From Psychrilyobacter sp. (GTDB lineage Bacteria > Fusobacteriota > Fusobacteriia > Fusobacteriales > Fusobacteriaceae): a stretch of 14,138 bases of DNA. Position numbers and translations under genes: made by a program. The DNA is taken from contig JAUXGP010000013.1 of the NCBI GenBank assembly GCA_030621995.1, forward strand, positions 1-14,138, given 5' to 3'. This document shows, one piece after another, positions 6,947-14,134 of the stretch; position 1 is the stretch's first letter; each line of letters starts with the position of its first letter. The notes beneath the pieces were generated by a model. The model did not search any database. It worked only from the letters and a program-made list of their open reading frames with translations, and was not told the origin of the DNA.

Positions 6947-7573
6947 TTAAAATAGTGTTGGAGCTAAGATCTTAGTCAAAAAACTATTCCTATGACAACC
7001 TGCTTTCCCGTGGTTTAAAAGTGCTTCTCGATGCTGTTTTGTCCCATATCCCTTGTGTTTTGCAAACCCATATTCAGGATAAAGTTCATCATATTTCACC
7101 ATAATCCTGTCCCTGGTTACCTTGGCTATGATACTTGCAGCCGCAATAGCCAGACTCTTTCCATCACCTTTAATTACAAACTCTTGAGGAGCATCATATT
7201 CACGAATTTTATGATTTCCGTCAATCAGAGCAAGATCAAATTCTATTCCCCCGGCCTCTAGATCTTCTATTGCTCTTCTCATAGCAAGAAAGGTAGCATT
7301 TAAGATATTTATCTCATCTATTTCCTTTTCATTGGCTATCCCGACTCCTACTTCACAGTTGGCTAAAATCAGGTCAAATAAAAATTCTCTTTTTTTCTCA
7401 GTTAATTTTTTCGAGTCATTTATCATATCAAACTCTTCCACATAGTTAATTATTTTTACAGCAGATGCTACTACAGGCCCTGCAAGGGGCCCACGTCCAG
7501 CCTCATCTATCCCTATTATACTATCCCCATACTCTTTATCAAATTTGAGCATGATATTTTTATTTTCTTCCAT
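6947..7573 (-). CDS. rnhB: Ribonuclease HII
   Basis: Removes RNA from RNA-DNA hybrids and cuts at single ribonucleotides in DNA, in the cytoplasm. The 208-aa length is typical. The metal-binding carboxylates are visible: Asp23 and Glu24 in GIDEAGRGPLAGPVV (21-35), Asp118 in LALIDGN (114-120), and Asp155 in AKVTRDR (150-156). KGDGKS (135-140) and the SIIAK motif (147-151) are conserved, as is KHKGYGTKQH (172-181). The ATG at 7573 follows AAAGGAGGAG at about 9 bases. It is transcribed toward yraN, a common neighbour in many genomes, but here a strong terminator separates them. No convincing promoter was found in the 7605-7670 gap. Confidence 0.97.
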   Translation of the reverse strand: MEENKNIMLKFDKEYGDSIIGIDEAGRGPLAGPVVASAVKIINYVEEFDMINDSKKLTEKKREFLFDLILANCEVGVGIANEKEIDEINILNATFLAMRRAIEDLEAGGIEFDLALIDGNHKIREYDAPQEFVIKGDGKSLAIAAASIIAKVTRDRIMVKYDELYPEYGFAKHKGYGTKQHREALLNHGKAGCHRNSFLTKILAPTLF

Positions 7574-7670
7574 GGAATATCTCTCCTCCTTTTATGGTTC
7601 CCATCACATTTAAAACCCATTCTATTGTTAGAATTAATTTTAATATTCGTGACACCACCAATTTAATATA

Positions 7671-7704
7671 TAAGAAAAAGATTGCCCCAGCAATCTTTTT
7701 CTTA
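7671..7704 (-). terminator. Intrinsic terminator after the rluD-like gene
   Basis: A perfect 15-bp stem (arms 7671-7685 and 7690-7704, core AAAAAGATTGC) with loop CCCA. T-rich ends on both sides make it possibly bidirectional. It begins about 30 bases after the pseudouridine synthase stop. Confidence 0.88.
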
Positions 7705-7732
7705 TTACTTTTTCTGTTAGATTTAAAATTAT

Positions 7733-8665
7733 TTACCCCTTGAATTCTAACCCCAGATCTTCCATCACCTTTTTAAAGTCTTCAGGCAGGTTTCCTATAA
7801 TTTCCATTTTTTCCCCTGTAATCGGGTGATCAAACTCCAGCTTGTATGCATGCAGCATCTGTCTGTCTGCTTTTTTAGAAGCCTTCCCGTATACGTCATC
7901 TCCCAATATTGTGTGATTTAAATACTTCATATGGACTCTTATCTGGTGGGTTCTGCCAGTTTCTAAGTCTACTTCTACCAGACTAAAATATTCAACTTCA
8001 TTTATCACCTTATAGTTAGTTATAGCCGTTCTGCCATTACCTCTGACAACAGTCATCTTCTTTCTGTCTTTACTGTCCCTGCCTATTTGGTTTTCTATCC
8101 TGCCCTCTTTTTTCTTTAGGTTCCCCTTACATATAGCAAGATATGTTTTCTTTATAGTCTTATCTTTAAACATCTCCGTCAATTTAAGGTGTGCTTCATT
8201 GGTTTTTGCTACTATAATAAGTCCGCTGGTATTTTTGTCCAGCCTGTGAACTATCCCCGGTCTGATTACTCCGCTTATAGTAGACAGATCCTTTATATGG
8301 TGCATTATTGCATTTACTAATGTCCCGCTATGATGTCCTGCTGCCGGATGAATTACCATACCTGGGTTTTTATTTATTATTACAATATGTTCATCTTCAT
8401 ACACTATATCCAATGGGATATCTTCAGCAACGATATCTAAAACTTCATCTTCTAATACAGTTACCTTTATCTCTTCATTCCCCTTCAATTTATTTCCAGA
8501 ACGAGTTTTATTCTTACCCACTATCTCTACCAATCCATCTTCTACAAGTTTTTGTGTATATGATTTAGTATATCCTTCTATTTTTTCGCTTAAAAAAGCA
8601 TCTAATCTTGTCCCTTTATCTTCGATCTCAGCTTTTAAATTTAATATTTCTTTTATTTCTCTCAT
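7733..8665 (-). CDS. rluD: RluA/RluD family 23S rRNA pseudouridine synthase
   Basis: Converts specific uridines of structured RNA, typically 23S rRNA, to pseudouridine. In the 310-aa protein, about residues 18-75 form an S4 RNA-binding domain (TRLDAFLSEKI), and about 85-300 the catalytic domain. The signature GIVHRLDKNTSGLIIVAKT (137-155) contains the catalytic Asp143. PGMVIHPAAG (101-110) and TGRTHQIRVHM are also intact. The length and S4 domain fit RluD (sites near 1911/1915/1917) rather than the shorter RluA, but paralogues such as YlyB cannot be told apart here. The ATG follows AAGGAG (8677-8682). A weak promoter, TTGTCA (8751-8756) with TTAGTA (8727-8732) 18 bases apart, lies in the gap to yeiH. 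Confidence 0.93.
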   Translation of the reverse strand: MREIKEILNLKAEIEDKGTRLDAFLSEKIEGYTKSYTQKLVEDGLVEIVGKNKTRSGNKLKGNEEIKVTVLEDEVLDIVAEDIPLDIVYEDEHIVIINKNPGMVIHPAAGHHSGTLVNAIMHHIKDLSTISGVIRPGIVHRLDKNTSGLIIVAKTNEAHLKLTEMFKDKTIKKTYLAICKGNLKKKEGRIENQIGRDSKDRKKMTVVRGNGRTAITNYKVINEVEYFSLVEVDLETGRTHQIRVHMKYLNHTILGDDVYGKASKKADRQMLHAYKLEFDHPITGEKMEIIGNLPEDFKKVMEDLGLEFKG

Positions 8666-8827
8666 AATTTATATTCTCCTTCTATTTTTTATCTATCACT
8701 AATTTTAAACTCTTTTTTTTTACACATACTAAGTTCCGACTTTTAAAAAATGACAAAACCAGTTAAGTTTTAAAAAGTCTTCTTTTCAAGTCATTATAAG
8801 TCAGCGTCAAAAGAAATCAGCTTCTTA

Positions 8828-9838
8828 TTAATAAAATATCTTTACTATTCCTGCTCCTAAGGCTAGCTGTACCACCATAAGCACCAGTGAATATATGATC
8901 AACCTTTTCCCGTTAACCAGTAAAGTCCTTATATTTATTTTCCCGCCTATTCCAATAAGTGCAAACATCAACAGATATTTAAAAGTATAGCTGAATATAA
9001 GTTTTAAACAGCTAACTCCATCTGTATACCATTGTAAATCAATTTTTTCTGTCCCATATTGTAAGGTTGTAAAAAAAACTCCTACAATCATAAACCCCTT
9101 CACAAAAAAAGGCAGTTTTATTTTTTTTGCCTCTACTTTTTTTCCATCTATGGATTTTTTCTTTTTTGTCCCGGCAAGATAGATTAAAACCAAGGGGAAA
9201 AATAATAATTTTCCCGTTTTTATCAGAAGTGCCAATCCCAAAGAATCTGCCCCAATACTATAAGCTGCAGGTATTATATGGATAAACGAACTAAGAGTCC
9301 CGCCTATATATAGAGCTGACTGGGTGGAATCAAATCCTAAAATTCTAGATATGCCAGGCATCATCATCATGGCTGTCAATCCTAAAATATTCATGGCAAT
9401 AATGGCCATGGCAAATTCTTCCTCTGGCTGCCCCAGCACTTCTGAAGAACCGGCTATACTTGCTACTCCTCCAGACCCCAAAACCATCCCAAATTCTTCT
9501 TTTTCACCCATAAATTTAGCCACATACTTTCCTGTCAGCAGTAGCATCACAACCATTAAAAACACAAAGCCTATAATTTTCACTCCTAAATCCAAAAGAA
9601 CTATATAATTTATTTTCACTCCTAAACATGTAATTGCTATGGGTAATATTTTTTTGTTGGCAAAATTAAATCCTGGATAAAACTTGTATGCTTTTCTCCC
9701 TAAGAATAAATTTCCTACAACTATTCCTAAAATTAATGCTGTGTTTATTTCATTAAATCCAAATTTTTTAGATATCCATATAGTCACAACGAGTAAAACA
9801 GCAGTTAAACCAAGACCTAAGCCATTCTTTTTTACCAT
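8828..9838 (-). CDS. yeiH: YeiH family (UPF0324) putative sulfate exporter membrane protein
   Basis: A polytopic inner-membrane protein of 336 aa with about ten hydrophobic segments. It belongs to the YeiH/UPF0324 group annotated as putative sulfate exporters; transport has not been firmly shown. Family marks include GLTAVLLVVTIWISKKFG near the N terminus, ALILGIVVGNLF, ILPIAITCLGVKI, the conserved GSGGVASIAGSSEVLG region, where related proteins have a Cys or Ser-rich GSSICG-type motif, MNILGLTAMMMMP, and the C-terminal ALIGIGGKINI. I chose the ATG at 9838 because GAGGAG (9845-9850) is 6 bases away; the ATG two codons earlier directly abuts that site. An extended -10 promoter lies just upstream. 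It is divergent from the B12 operon. No terminator was seen between it and rluD. Confidence 0.88.
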   Translation of the reverse strand: MVKKNGLGLGLTAVLLVVTIWISKKFGFNEINTALILGIVVGNLFLGRKAYKFYPGFNFANKKILPIAITCLGVKINYIVLLDLGVKIIGFVFLMVVMLLLTGKYVAKFMGEKEEFGMVLGSGGVASIAGSSEVLGQPEEEFAMAIIAMNILGLTAMMMMPGISRILGFDSTQSALYIGGTLSSFIHIIPAAYSIGADSLGLALLIKTGKLLFFPLVLIYLAGTKKKKSIDGKKVEAKKIKLPFFVKGFMIVGVFFTTLQYGTEKIDLQWYTDGVSCLKLIFSYTFKYLLMFALIGIGGKINIRTLLVNGKRLIIYSLVLMVVQLALGAGIVKIFY

Positions 9839-9868
9839 CCTCATCTCCTCATTTTATTTTTTTACAAC

Positions 9869-9901
9869 TAGTATTATATCATAATTATAGAGATAATACT
9901 A
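9869..9901. promoter_or_regulatory. Inverted repeat over the yeiH promoter, possible operator
   Basis: TAGTATTAT (9869-9877) and ATAATACTA (9893-9901) are exact inverted repeats 15 bases apart that enclose the -10 and spacer. Within it, 9876-9890 on the minus strand reads CTATAATTATGATAT, matching 12 of 14 defined positions of the PerR box TTATAATnATTATAA. The symmetry is seen; a Fur/PerR-type regulator is an inference, and AT-rich sequence raises the chance of coincidence. Confidence 0.35.
9873..9898 (-). promoter_or_regulatory. Extended -10 promoter for yeiH
   Basis: On the minus strand TGATATAAT gives a perfect -10 (TATAAT, 9873-9878) with the upstream TG of an extended -10 promoter. The -35 (TTAGTA, 18 bases away) is poor, as is usual with an extended -10. 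Transcription should start near 9866, giving a short leader before yeiH. Confidence 0.6.
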
Positions 9902-9999
9902 AGCTCAATGTTTTTTCATCTTTTGTCTTATTATTTTAATTTTCTCTCTCTTTTAAAACAATTTAACTCTTCGATGAAATTTTTGAGTGGTGATTTCTT

Positions 10000-10028
10000 T
10001 TGAAAAATGATAGAATATAGAAAATTAT
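10000..10028 (+). promoter_or_regulatory. Candidate promoter of the B12 operon
   Basis: TTGAAA (10000-10005) and AATTAT (10023-10028) are 17 bases apart. The expected start, near 10035, coincides with the first bases of the riboswitch aptamer. The -10 matches only 4 of 6 positions. Confidence 0.4.
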
Positions 10029-10033
10029 ATCCA

Positions 10034-10182
10034 CTATAGGTTCATTTTGATTAAAAGGGAAATGGGTTGAATCCCCATGCGGTCCCGCCACTGTAAAAGC
10101 CATGAAACTACATGATCCACTAGATTTTTCTGGGAAGGAGTAGGAGTAAGTTAAAGCTTGAGTCAGGAGACCTGCCTAAGGT
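10034..10182 (+). promoter_or_regulatory. Cobalamin (B12) riboswitch aptamer
   Basis: The B12 box GAGTCAGGAGACCTGCCT (10160-10177) is near-consensus. Upstream are the other hallmarks of the adenosylcobalamin riboswitch: a TATAGG start, AAAGGGAAATGGGTTGAATC, and CCCATGCGGTCCCGCCACTGT with the conserved CCGCCACTGTA core (10085-10095). The order and distances fit the family. It lies in the leader of the btuF-like, cobQ and tonB genes; binding of B12 derivatives is expected to favour the terminator that follows and switch the operon off. Confidence 0.93.
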
Positions 10183-10239
10183 GTTTTTATTTTTCTTGCG
10201 AGGACAAGAGAATAACTTTTACTGTTAAAGTATTCTTTT

Positions 10240-10270
10240 AAAGTACCTCAAAGGGGGTACTTTTTTTATT
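10240..10270 (+). terminator. Riboswitch expression-platform terminator
   Basis: AAAGTACCTC (10240-10249) pairs with GGGGTACTTT (10254-10263), one T-G wobble, loop AAAG, followed by a T run. Just upstream AGAATAACTTT (about 10210-10220) can pair with AAAGTATTCT (10227-10236), a hairpin that may belong to the switching region. This points to transcriptional control. Confidence 0.85.
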
Positions 10271-10303
10271 GTTAAGTAAAAACTACTATAAGGAGCAAAA
10301 TAT

Positions 10304-11464
10304 ATGTATAAACTAATGATATACTTTCTTATATTTATAACCTCTTACTCTATGGATGGTATAAATATCAACGAATTTAAGAAAATTCAAAAAAACGGAT
10401 CAAATTTTACCACTATGAACTCTTTAAATAAAATGGGAATAGATATAAAAAAATCTAACGATGAATTTATTTTAACTACTGATATAGGGATATATCACCT
10501 TCAAAATAATAAAATAATTACCCCTCGTATGAGTTATTCTTATCTATCTTCACCATTTGTATTCCAGGGAAAAGATTACCTTCCTTTAGATATCATTTTA
10601 GAGTTAAGCGGATATCATCTAGAAAAAAAGCAAATAATAAAATCCATTGAACCTAAAAATCTAAATAAATCACCTAAAAAAATCATCTCTCTTTCCCCTG
10701 GGATTACAGAAAAAATCTTTGCTCTGGGAGGCGAAGATCTTTTAGTTGGCAGGACTATTTTTGCAAAATATCCAAAAGAGGTAGAAAATATCGATATTGT
10801 AGGGAATATGTTTGAACCAAACCTGGAGATAATCTTAGACAAAAAACCAGATATGGTTATAGTTGAAACTCATTTCAGGGAAAAATTAATGACTACTTTA
10901 AATTCCTTGGGAATTGAAACCACTAAATATCAAACTCCTGCAGATATACCGGAGATTCATAGGAGTATCTTAGATTTAGGAATTTTATTAGGCAGGCACT
11001 CAGAAGCTCGTGGATTAAACGCATCTTTAAAAGATAAGATCAATTATACCAAATACCTTTTAAAAGGCAAAAAAACGCCCAAAGTTTATTATGTTTTAGC
11101 GAGCGGGAAAACAGATATTACCCCTGGAGGAGATACCTTTATTAATTCCCTTATAGAATTAGCTGGAGGAGAAAATATAGCTAAAGATAAAAGCGGATGG
11201 CGGTATTCCTTGGAGGAGTTGATCTTAAATGATCCGAATATTATTTTTGGCGGGAAAAGAAATATCGATAATATGTTAAGGGATGAGAATTATGATCTCT
11301 TAAGTGCTGTTCAGAATAAAAAATATTATGCTGTCAGTGATGACAGTGTCTTTAATCTCCCTGGTCCCCGTGCTCTTACAGAAGGGATCTATGAGATGGT
11401 AAAAATATTTCACCCTGAATCGGCTGAAGAGTTAAAAAAACAAATATTAGAAAAAAATCTATAA
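10304..11464 (+). CDS. BtuF-like ABC transporter substrate-binding protein with extra N-terminal domain
   Basis: A 386-aa periplasmic-type corrinoid (or related metal-chelate) binding protein. Residues 1-17 form a signal peptide without a lipobox Cys. About 20-112 resembles a copper-amine-oxidase N-terminal-like (stalk) domain (IGIYHLQNNK, GKDYLPLDIILELSG). From 125 it is a class III binding domain of the BtuF/FhuD fold: KIISLSPGITEKIFALG (126-142), VGNMFEPNLEIIL (166-178), KPDMVIVE (181-188), GGDTFINSLIELAGGENIA (275-293), and GPRALTEGIYEM (354-365). It is the first gene under the B12 riboswitch, which makes corrinoid the probable ligand. No BtuCD permease or ATPase follows; these must lie elsewhere. 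The ATG follows AAGGAG (10290-10295). The ligand is inferred from context; siderophore or heme binding proteins share the fold. Confidence 0.85.
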   Translation: MYKLMIYFLIFITSYSMDGININEFKKIQKNGSNFTTMNSLNKMGIDIKKSNDEFILTTDIGIYHLQNNKIITPRMSYSYLSSPFVFQGKDYLPLDIILELSGYHLEKKQIIKSIEPKNLNKSPKKIISLSPGITEKIFALGGEDLLVGRTIFAKYPKEVENIDIVGNMFEPNLEIILDKKPDMVIVETHFREKLMTTLNSLGIETTKYQTPADIPEIHRSILDLGILLGRHSEARGLNASLKDKINYTKYLLKGKKTPKVYYVLASGKTDITPGGDTFINSLIELAGGENIAKDKSGWRYSLEELILNDPNIIFGGKRNIDNMLRDENYDLLSAVQNKKYYAVSDDSVFNLPGPRALTEGIYEMVKIFHPESAEELKKQILEKNL

Positions 11465-11511
11465 AAATCAGTATAATTTGTGTCAAAAATAAAAATTTTG
11501 AATTTACGGAG

Positions 11512-11531
11512 GGGTAATTCATGAATTACCC
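11512..11531 (+). repeat. Perfect 20-bp palindrome before cobQ
   Basis: GGGTAATTCATGAATTACCC is perfectly self-complementary. In RNA the stem would hold a GGAGGGG ribosome binding site at its left edge and the ATG of a 10-codon frame at its centre. No T run follows, so it does not look like a terminator; as DNA it could be an operator or as RNA a dimer or hairpin element. Confidence 0.8.
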
Positions 11532-11553
11532 TACAGTTTCGCATAGGCGATAA
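11521..11553 (+). CDS. Possible 10-codon leader peptide upstream of cobQ
   Basis: ATG at 11521 opens a frame MNYPTVSHRR ending in TAA at 11551-11553. GGAGGGG (11508-11514) sits 6 bases before the ATG, as good a ribosome binding site as the real genes have. The TAA overlaps the cobQ site TAAGGAG, so a ribosome finishing the peptide would stop on the cobQ start region. It could couple cobQ translation to the upstream structure. No sequence similarity is expected for so short a peptide, so chance remains possible. Confidence 0.35.
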   Translation: MNYPTVSHRR

Positions 11554-11564
11554 GGAGAAAGATA

Positions 11565-13073
11565 ATGAGACATAAAAAAATCATGATTCAAGGAACAGGA
11601 TCTTCTACAGGCAAAAGTGTGATCGCAGCTGGTTTGGCTAGGATTTTTTATAAAGACGGGAATAAAGTAGCCCCCTATAAATCTCAAAATATGGCTCTCA
11701 ACTCATATATTGACAGGGATGGATTAGAGATGGGCCGAGCCCAGGTTGTACAGGCAGAGGCATGCAATACCCTTCCCCGTGCATATATGAACCCTATCTT
11801 AATGAAACCAAATTCCGACAACGATTCACAGATCATCATCGAGGGTATTCCCCATAAAAATATGGATGCCAAAGAATATTTTCAAAATACCAATTTTTTT
11901 AAGTCCATTGCCTTAAAAAACTATAAGATCATTGAAACCAATTATGACATAGGAGTTTTAGAGGGAGGCGGCTCTCCTGCTGAAATGAATCTCAGAGACG
12001 TAGACCTGGTCAATATGGGGATGGCAGAGTTAATCGATTCTCCCGTTATCCTTGTGGGAGATATTGAGAGGGGAGGAGTTTTTGCTTCCCTCTATGGTAC
12101 TATTTTGATGTTGGATGAAAAAGATCGAAGGAGGATAAAGGGACTTATTATCAATAAATTCAGGGGTGATATAGATCTTCTCCTCCCTGGAATTGAGGAT
12201 TTGACCAGTCGGCTCCTCAAAGCAGGGATAGATATACCTGTTTTAGGAGTTATCCCCTGGGTACCTTTAAACATTGAGGAGGAGGATATCCTAACAAATA
12301 AATTTGGTGAAAAACAGAAAAAAAATGATTTAAATATTGCAGTGATCAGACTGGATAAGATGTCAAATTATACAGATTTTGATGCACTTTCATACTACAA
12401 GGATCTGAGCCTTAACTTTACCCTTTCAAAATCTGAGATAGAGGATGCTGATATTATCATTATCCCCGGGAGTAAAAATACGATACAGGATCTTATCAAA
12501 TTAAAACAATTGGGTATCGACAGGACTATTATTGAACAGGGGAAAAAAGGTAAGATCATCATTGGAATTTGCGGCGGTTACCAGATATTAGGTCAGGAAA
12601 TTTTAGACCCCCATATGATCGAATCCAAGGATAAAATTATAAAGGGGCTGGGACTTTTAGATATTACAACTACTATGGAAAAAGAAAAACAAACATTCCA
12701 GACTACTGAAAAAATTACCCACAATACGGGACTTTTAAAGGGATGTGTTGACTGTACTGTCTCCGGATATGAGATCCATCAAGGGGTTACTCGGTCAAAG
12801 GAAACTTCTATTTTTCAAAACAAACCAAATTTAGGAGTTTTAAAAGATAATATTTTTGCTACCTATATCCATGGAGTTTTTGACAATTCAGTATTTACCC
12901 GAACTTTTATAAATAACATTAGAATTTCAAAAGGGTTGGAGCCCATAGATGATTATTTTGATTTTAAAAAATTTAAGATAGATGAATACGACAGGTGGGA
13001 AGAAACTTTACGTAACTCATTGGATATAGATAAAATATATGAAATATTAGGGGAAAGTTCCAATGAAATCTAA
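11565..13073 (+). CDS. cobQ: Cobyric acid synthase (adenosylcobyrate a,c-diamide amidase)
   Basis: Amidates side chains b, d, e and g of adenosylcobyrinic acid a,c-diamide, using ATP and glutamine, in the late part of cobalamin synthesis. At 502 aa it is full length. The N-terminal synthetase domain has the P-loop-like GTGSSTGKS (10-18), YKSQNMALNS (38-47), GRAQVVQAEAC (57-67), LEGGGSPAEMNLRD (132-145) and GDIERGGVFAS (165-175). The C-terminal class I amidotransferase-like domain has nucleophile Cys336 in GICGGYQILG (334-343), GYEIHQG (401-407) and catalytic His436 in YIHGVFD (434-440). The ATG is preceded by TAAGGAG. It is second in the riboswitch-controlled operon, 100 bases after the binding-protein gene, and overlaps tonB. 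The rest of the cob pathway is not in the window, so it may serve synthesis or salvage. Confidence 0.97.
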   Translation: MRHKKIMIQGTGSSTGKSVIAAGLARIFYKDGNKVAPYKSQNMALNSYIDRDGLEMGRAQVVQAEACNTLPRAYMNPILMKPNSDNDSQIIIEGIPHKNMDAKEYFQNTNFFKSIALKNYKIIETNYDIGVLEGGGSPAEMNLRDVDLVNMGMAELIDSPVILVGDIERGGVFASLYGTILMLDEKDRRRIKGLIINKFRGDIDLLLPGIEDLTSRLLKAGIDIPVLGVIPWVPLNIEEEDILTNKFGEKQKKNDLNIAVIRLDKMSNYTDFDALSYYKDLSLNFTLSKSEIEDADIIIIPGSKNTIQDLIKLKQLGIDRTIIEQGKKGKIIIGICGGYQILGQEILDPHMIESKDKIIKGLGLLDITTTMEKEKQTFQTTEKITHNTGLLKGCVDCTVSGYEIHQGVTRSKETSIFQNKPNLGVLKDNIFATYIHGVFDNSVFTRTFINNIRISKGLEPIDDYFDFKKFKIDEYDRWEETLRNSLDIDKIYEILGESSNEI

Positions 13074-13842
13074 ATATTTTATCCTCTCAATCCTAATTCA
13101 TATAGTAATTTTTATCGGCTTTTCGAAAGTTCTGAATAACAACCTGAAAAACGGAGTTAAATCTCCTAATATCAATGTTAATTTAACTATATCTACCCTG
13201 GGTAACAGCAATAAAACCTTGGCTAAGATGACTACTAAAAAAGAAAAAAAATCCAAAAAAATCCAAAAGAAAATCATCCCTGAAAAAAAGACAAAACCCA
13301 AAAAACAAGTAGTTCAAAAGAAGGAAGAAATTATAAGATCCAAACCAAAAATAGTTTCATCAGAAAAAACTAAACCTGAAAAAATAATAAAAGAAACTGA
13401 ACCCAGTTACACTGAATTAAATAAAAATATAGAGAAAAATCACAATGAAACCGAGGCAGTTCAAAACTCTCCTGCAAATGATGCTGTATTAGGAAATCAG
13501 GAAAATGATAAAAATTTAGTGAAGGTTCAAAATGGACAATATGCTCTTAAAAATCAAAAAGTTTCCGGAATCAATATTGTTATTCACAAAGAGATTCCTC
13601 CCAGCTATCCAGATCTTGCTCTCAAGATGGGATACCGAAAGGAAACTCTTGTCAAAGTTAAATTTTTAGTAAATAAAAAAGGCAGGGTAGAAAATATTAA
13701 ATTTTATACAAGATCTAAATACGGTTTTGAAGATGAGGTGGAAAAAGCCCTAAAACAATGGGTTTTCGAACCTATTATCTACCAGGAGAAACCCATGCCA
13801 ATCTATTTTTATAAGGTATTTCATTTTGTTTCCAAGAGTTAA
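13063..13842 (+). CDS. tonB: TonB family energy-transducing protein
   Basis: Links inner-membrane proton motive force to outer-membrane receptors. The 259-aa protein has the TonB layout: one N-terminal membrane anchor (5-20) carrying the SxxxH motif (Ser9, His13) that contacts ExbB/ExbD; a long Lys/Pro-rich periplasm-spanning region (about 55-115) with many KK, KP and EK steps; and a C-terminal TonB domain (about 178-259) with PPSYPDLALKMGYR (179-192), VKVKFLVNKKGRVENIKF (197-214) and ALKQWVFEPIIY (229-240). The ATG overlaps the cobQ end by 11 bp, with GGGGAA as ribosome binding site. No exbB or exbD follows. Being under B12 control, it probably energises a BtuB-like receptor, an inference from context. 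Confidence 0.93.
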   Translation: MKSKYFILSILIHIVIFIGFSKVLNNNLKNGVKSPNINVNLTISTLGNSNKTLAKMTTKKEKKSKKIQKKIIPEKKTKPKKQVVQKKEEIIRSKPKIVSSEKTKPEKIIKETEPSYTELNKNIEKNHNETEAVQNSPANDAVLGNQENDKNLVKVQNGQYALKNQKVSGINIVIHKEIPPSYPDLALKMGYRKETLVKVKFLVNKKGRVENIKFYTRSKYGFEDEVEKALKQWVFEPIIYQEKPMPIYFYKVFHFVSKS

Positions 13843-13870
13843 AAAATAATTTAATAAATTATTTTTTCTT
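13841..13870 (+). terminator. AT-only hairpin ending the B12 operon
   Basis: AAAAAATAATT (13841-13851) and AATTATTTTTT (13857-13867) form an 11-bp stem with loop TAATA, starting within the tonB stop codon. The stem has no G or C, so it is weak, but the T run is present and the next promoter begins at once. Confidence 0.55.
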
Positions 13871-13897
13871 GACATTTGTTTTTTTTAGGTGTATCAT
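13869..13897 (+). promoter_or_regulatory. Strong sigma-70-type promoter of the histidine leader
   Basis: A perfect -35 TTGACA (13869-13874) and TATCAT (13892-13897), 17 bases apart, with transcription expected near 13904. This is the best promoter in the window and serves the His-codon leader. Confidence 0.85.
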
Positions 13898-13926
13898 ACT
13901 AAAAAATCATACAGGAGGAGAACCAA

Positions 13927-13983
13927 ATGTTTAACAGATCATTTTTAACTTTTATTACAGTTCATCATCATCACCATAGATAA
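13927..13983 (+). CDS. Histidine-rich leader peptide (HisL-like attenuator peptide)
   Basis: An 18-residue peptide, MFNRSFLTFITVHHHHHR, with five consecutive His codons (13963-13977: four CAT, one CAC), Arg and TAA. It has a perfect AGGAGG (13913-13918) at 8 bases and starts about 23 bases into the predicted transcript. Runs of His codons in a leader ahead of an intrinsic terminator are the mark of ribosome-mediated attenuation of histidine genes, known for hisL of enteric bacteria. Low charged histidyl-tRNA would stall the ribosome on these codons and change folding of the RNA that follows. The peptide itself needs no other function. Its sequence is unlike enteric HisL except for the His run, so homology is not claimed. 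Confidence 0.85.
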   Translation: MFNRSFLTFITVHHHHHR

Positions 13984-14102
13984 GGATTTGTATTATGATT
14001 TAATCATACATATAGATCCATGTTGTATTTCAAAAAAACTTGGTTCTATATCTATGATGATTTAAACGTTAAACTCACACTGCTGTTTAGCCATCTAGAT
14101 AT
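13967..14102 (+). promoter_or_regulatory. Attenuator pairing region of the His leader
   Basis: One segment (R3, 14041-14061) can pair with three others. R2 (14001-14020) matches 14041-14060 at 17 of 20 positions across a 20-base loop. R1, the His codons and stop (13967-13982), matches 14049-14061 with 13 pairs and a 3-base bulge. The left arm and loop of the terminator (14092-14102) match 14048-14059 with 11 pairs and one bulge. A small local hairpin (13994-14008) also exists within R2. The last pairing would act as antiterminator. Which partner wins when a ribosome stalls cannot be settled by eye. Confidence 0.6.
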
Positions 14103-14123
14103 TCTAGATGGCTTTTTTATTTT
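14089..14123 (+). terminator. Attenuator terminator of the His leader
   Basis: GCCATCTAGA (14090-14099) and TCTAGATGGC (14103-14112) form a perfect 10-bp stem with a 3-base loop, followed by TTTTTTATTTT. It lies between the His-codon peptide and the next gene, 12 bases before that gene's start, so it acts as a regulated terminator. Confidence 0.9.
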
Positions 14124-14134
14124 CCGGAGATAAA

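Noticed and set aside
8748..8800. Three AAGTC direct repeats between rluD and yeiH
   Set aside because: The unit is only five bases, spacing is irregular, and no hairpin or known regulatory motif results.
9839..9844. ATG at 9844 as the yeiH start
   Set aside because: The GAGGAG site directly touches this ATG; the ATG at 9838 has a normal 6-base spacing. The difference is two residues.
11465..11490. TATAAT at 11472-11477 as a promoter for cobQ
   Set aside because: No acceptable -35 at the right distance (nearest TTAGAA at 19 bases); in AT-rich DNA the hexamer alone is weak.
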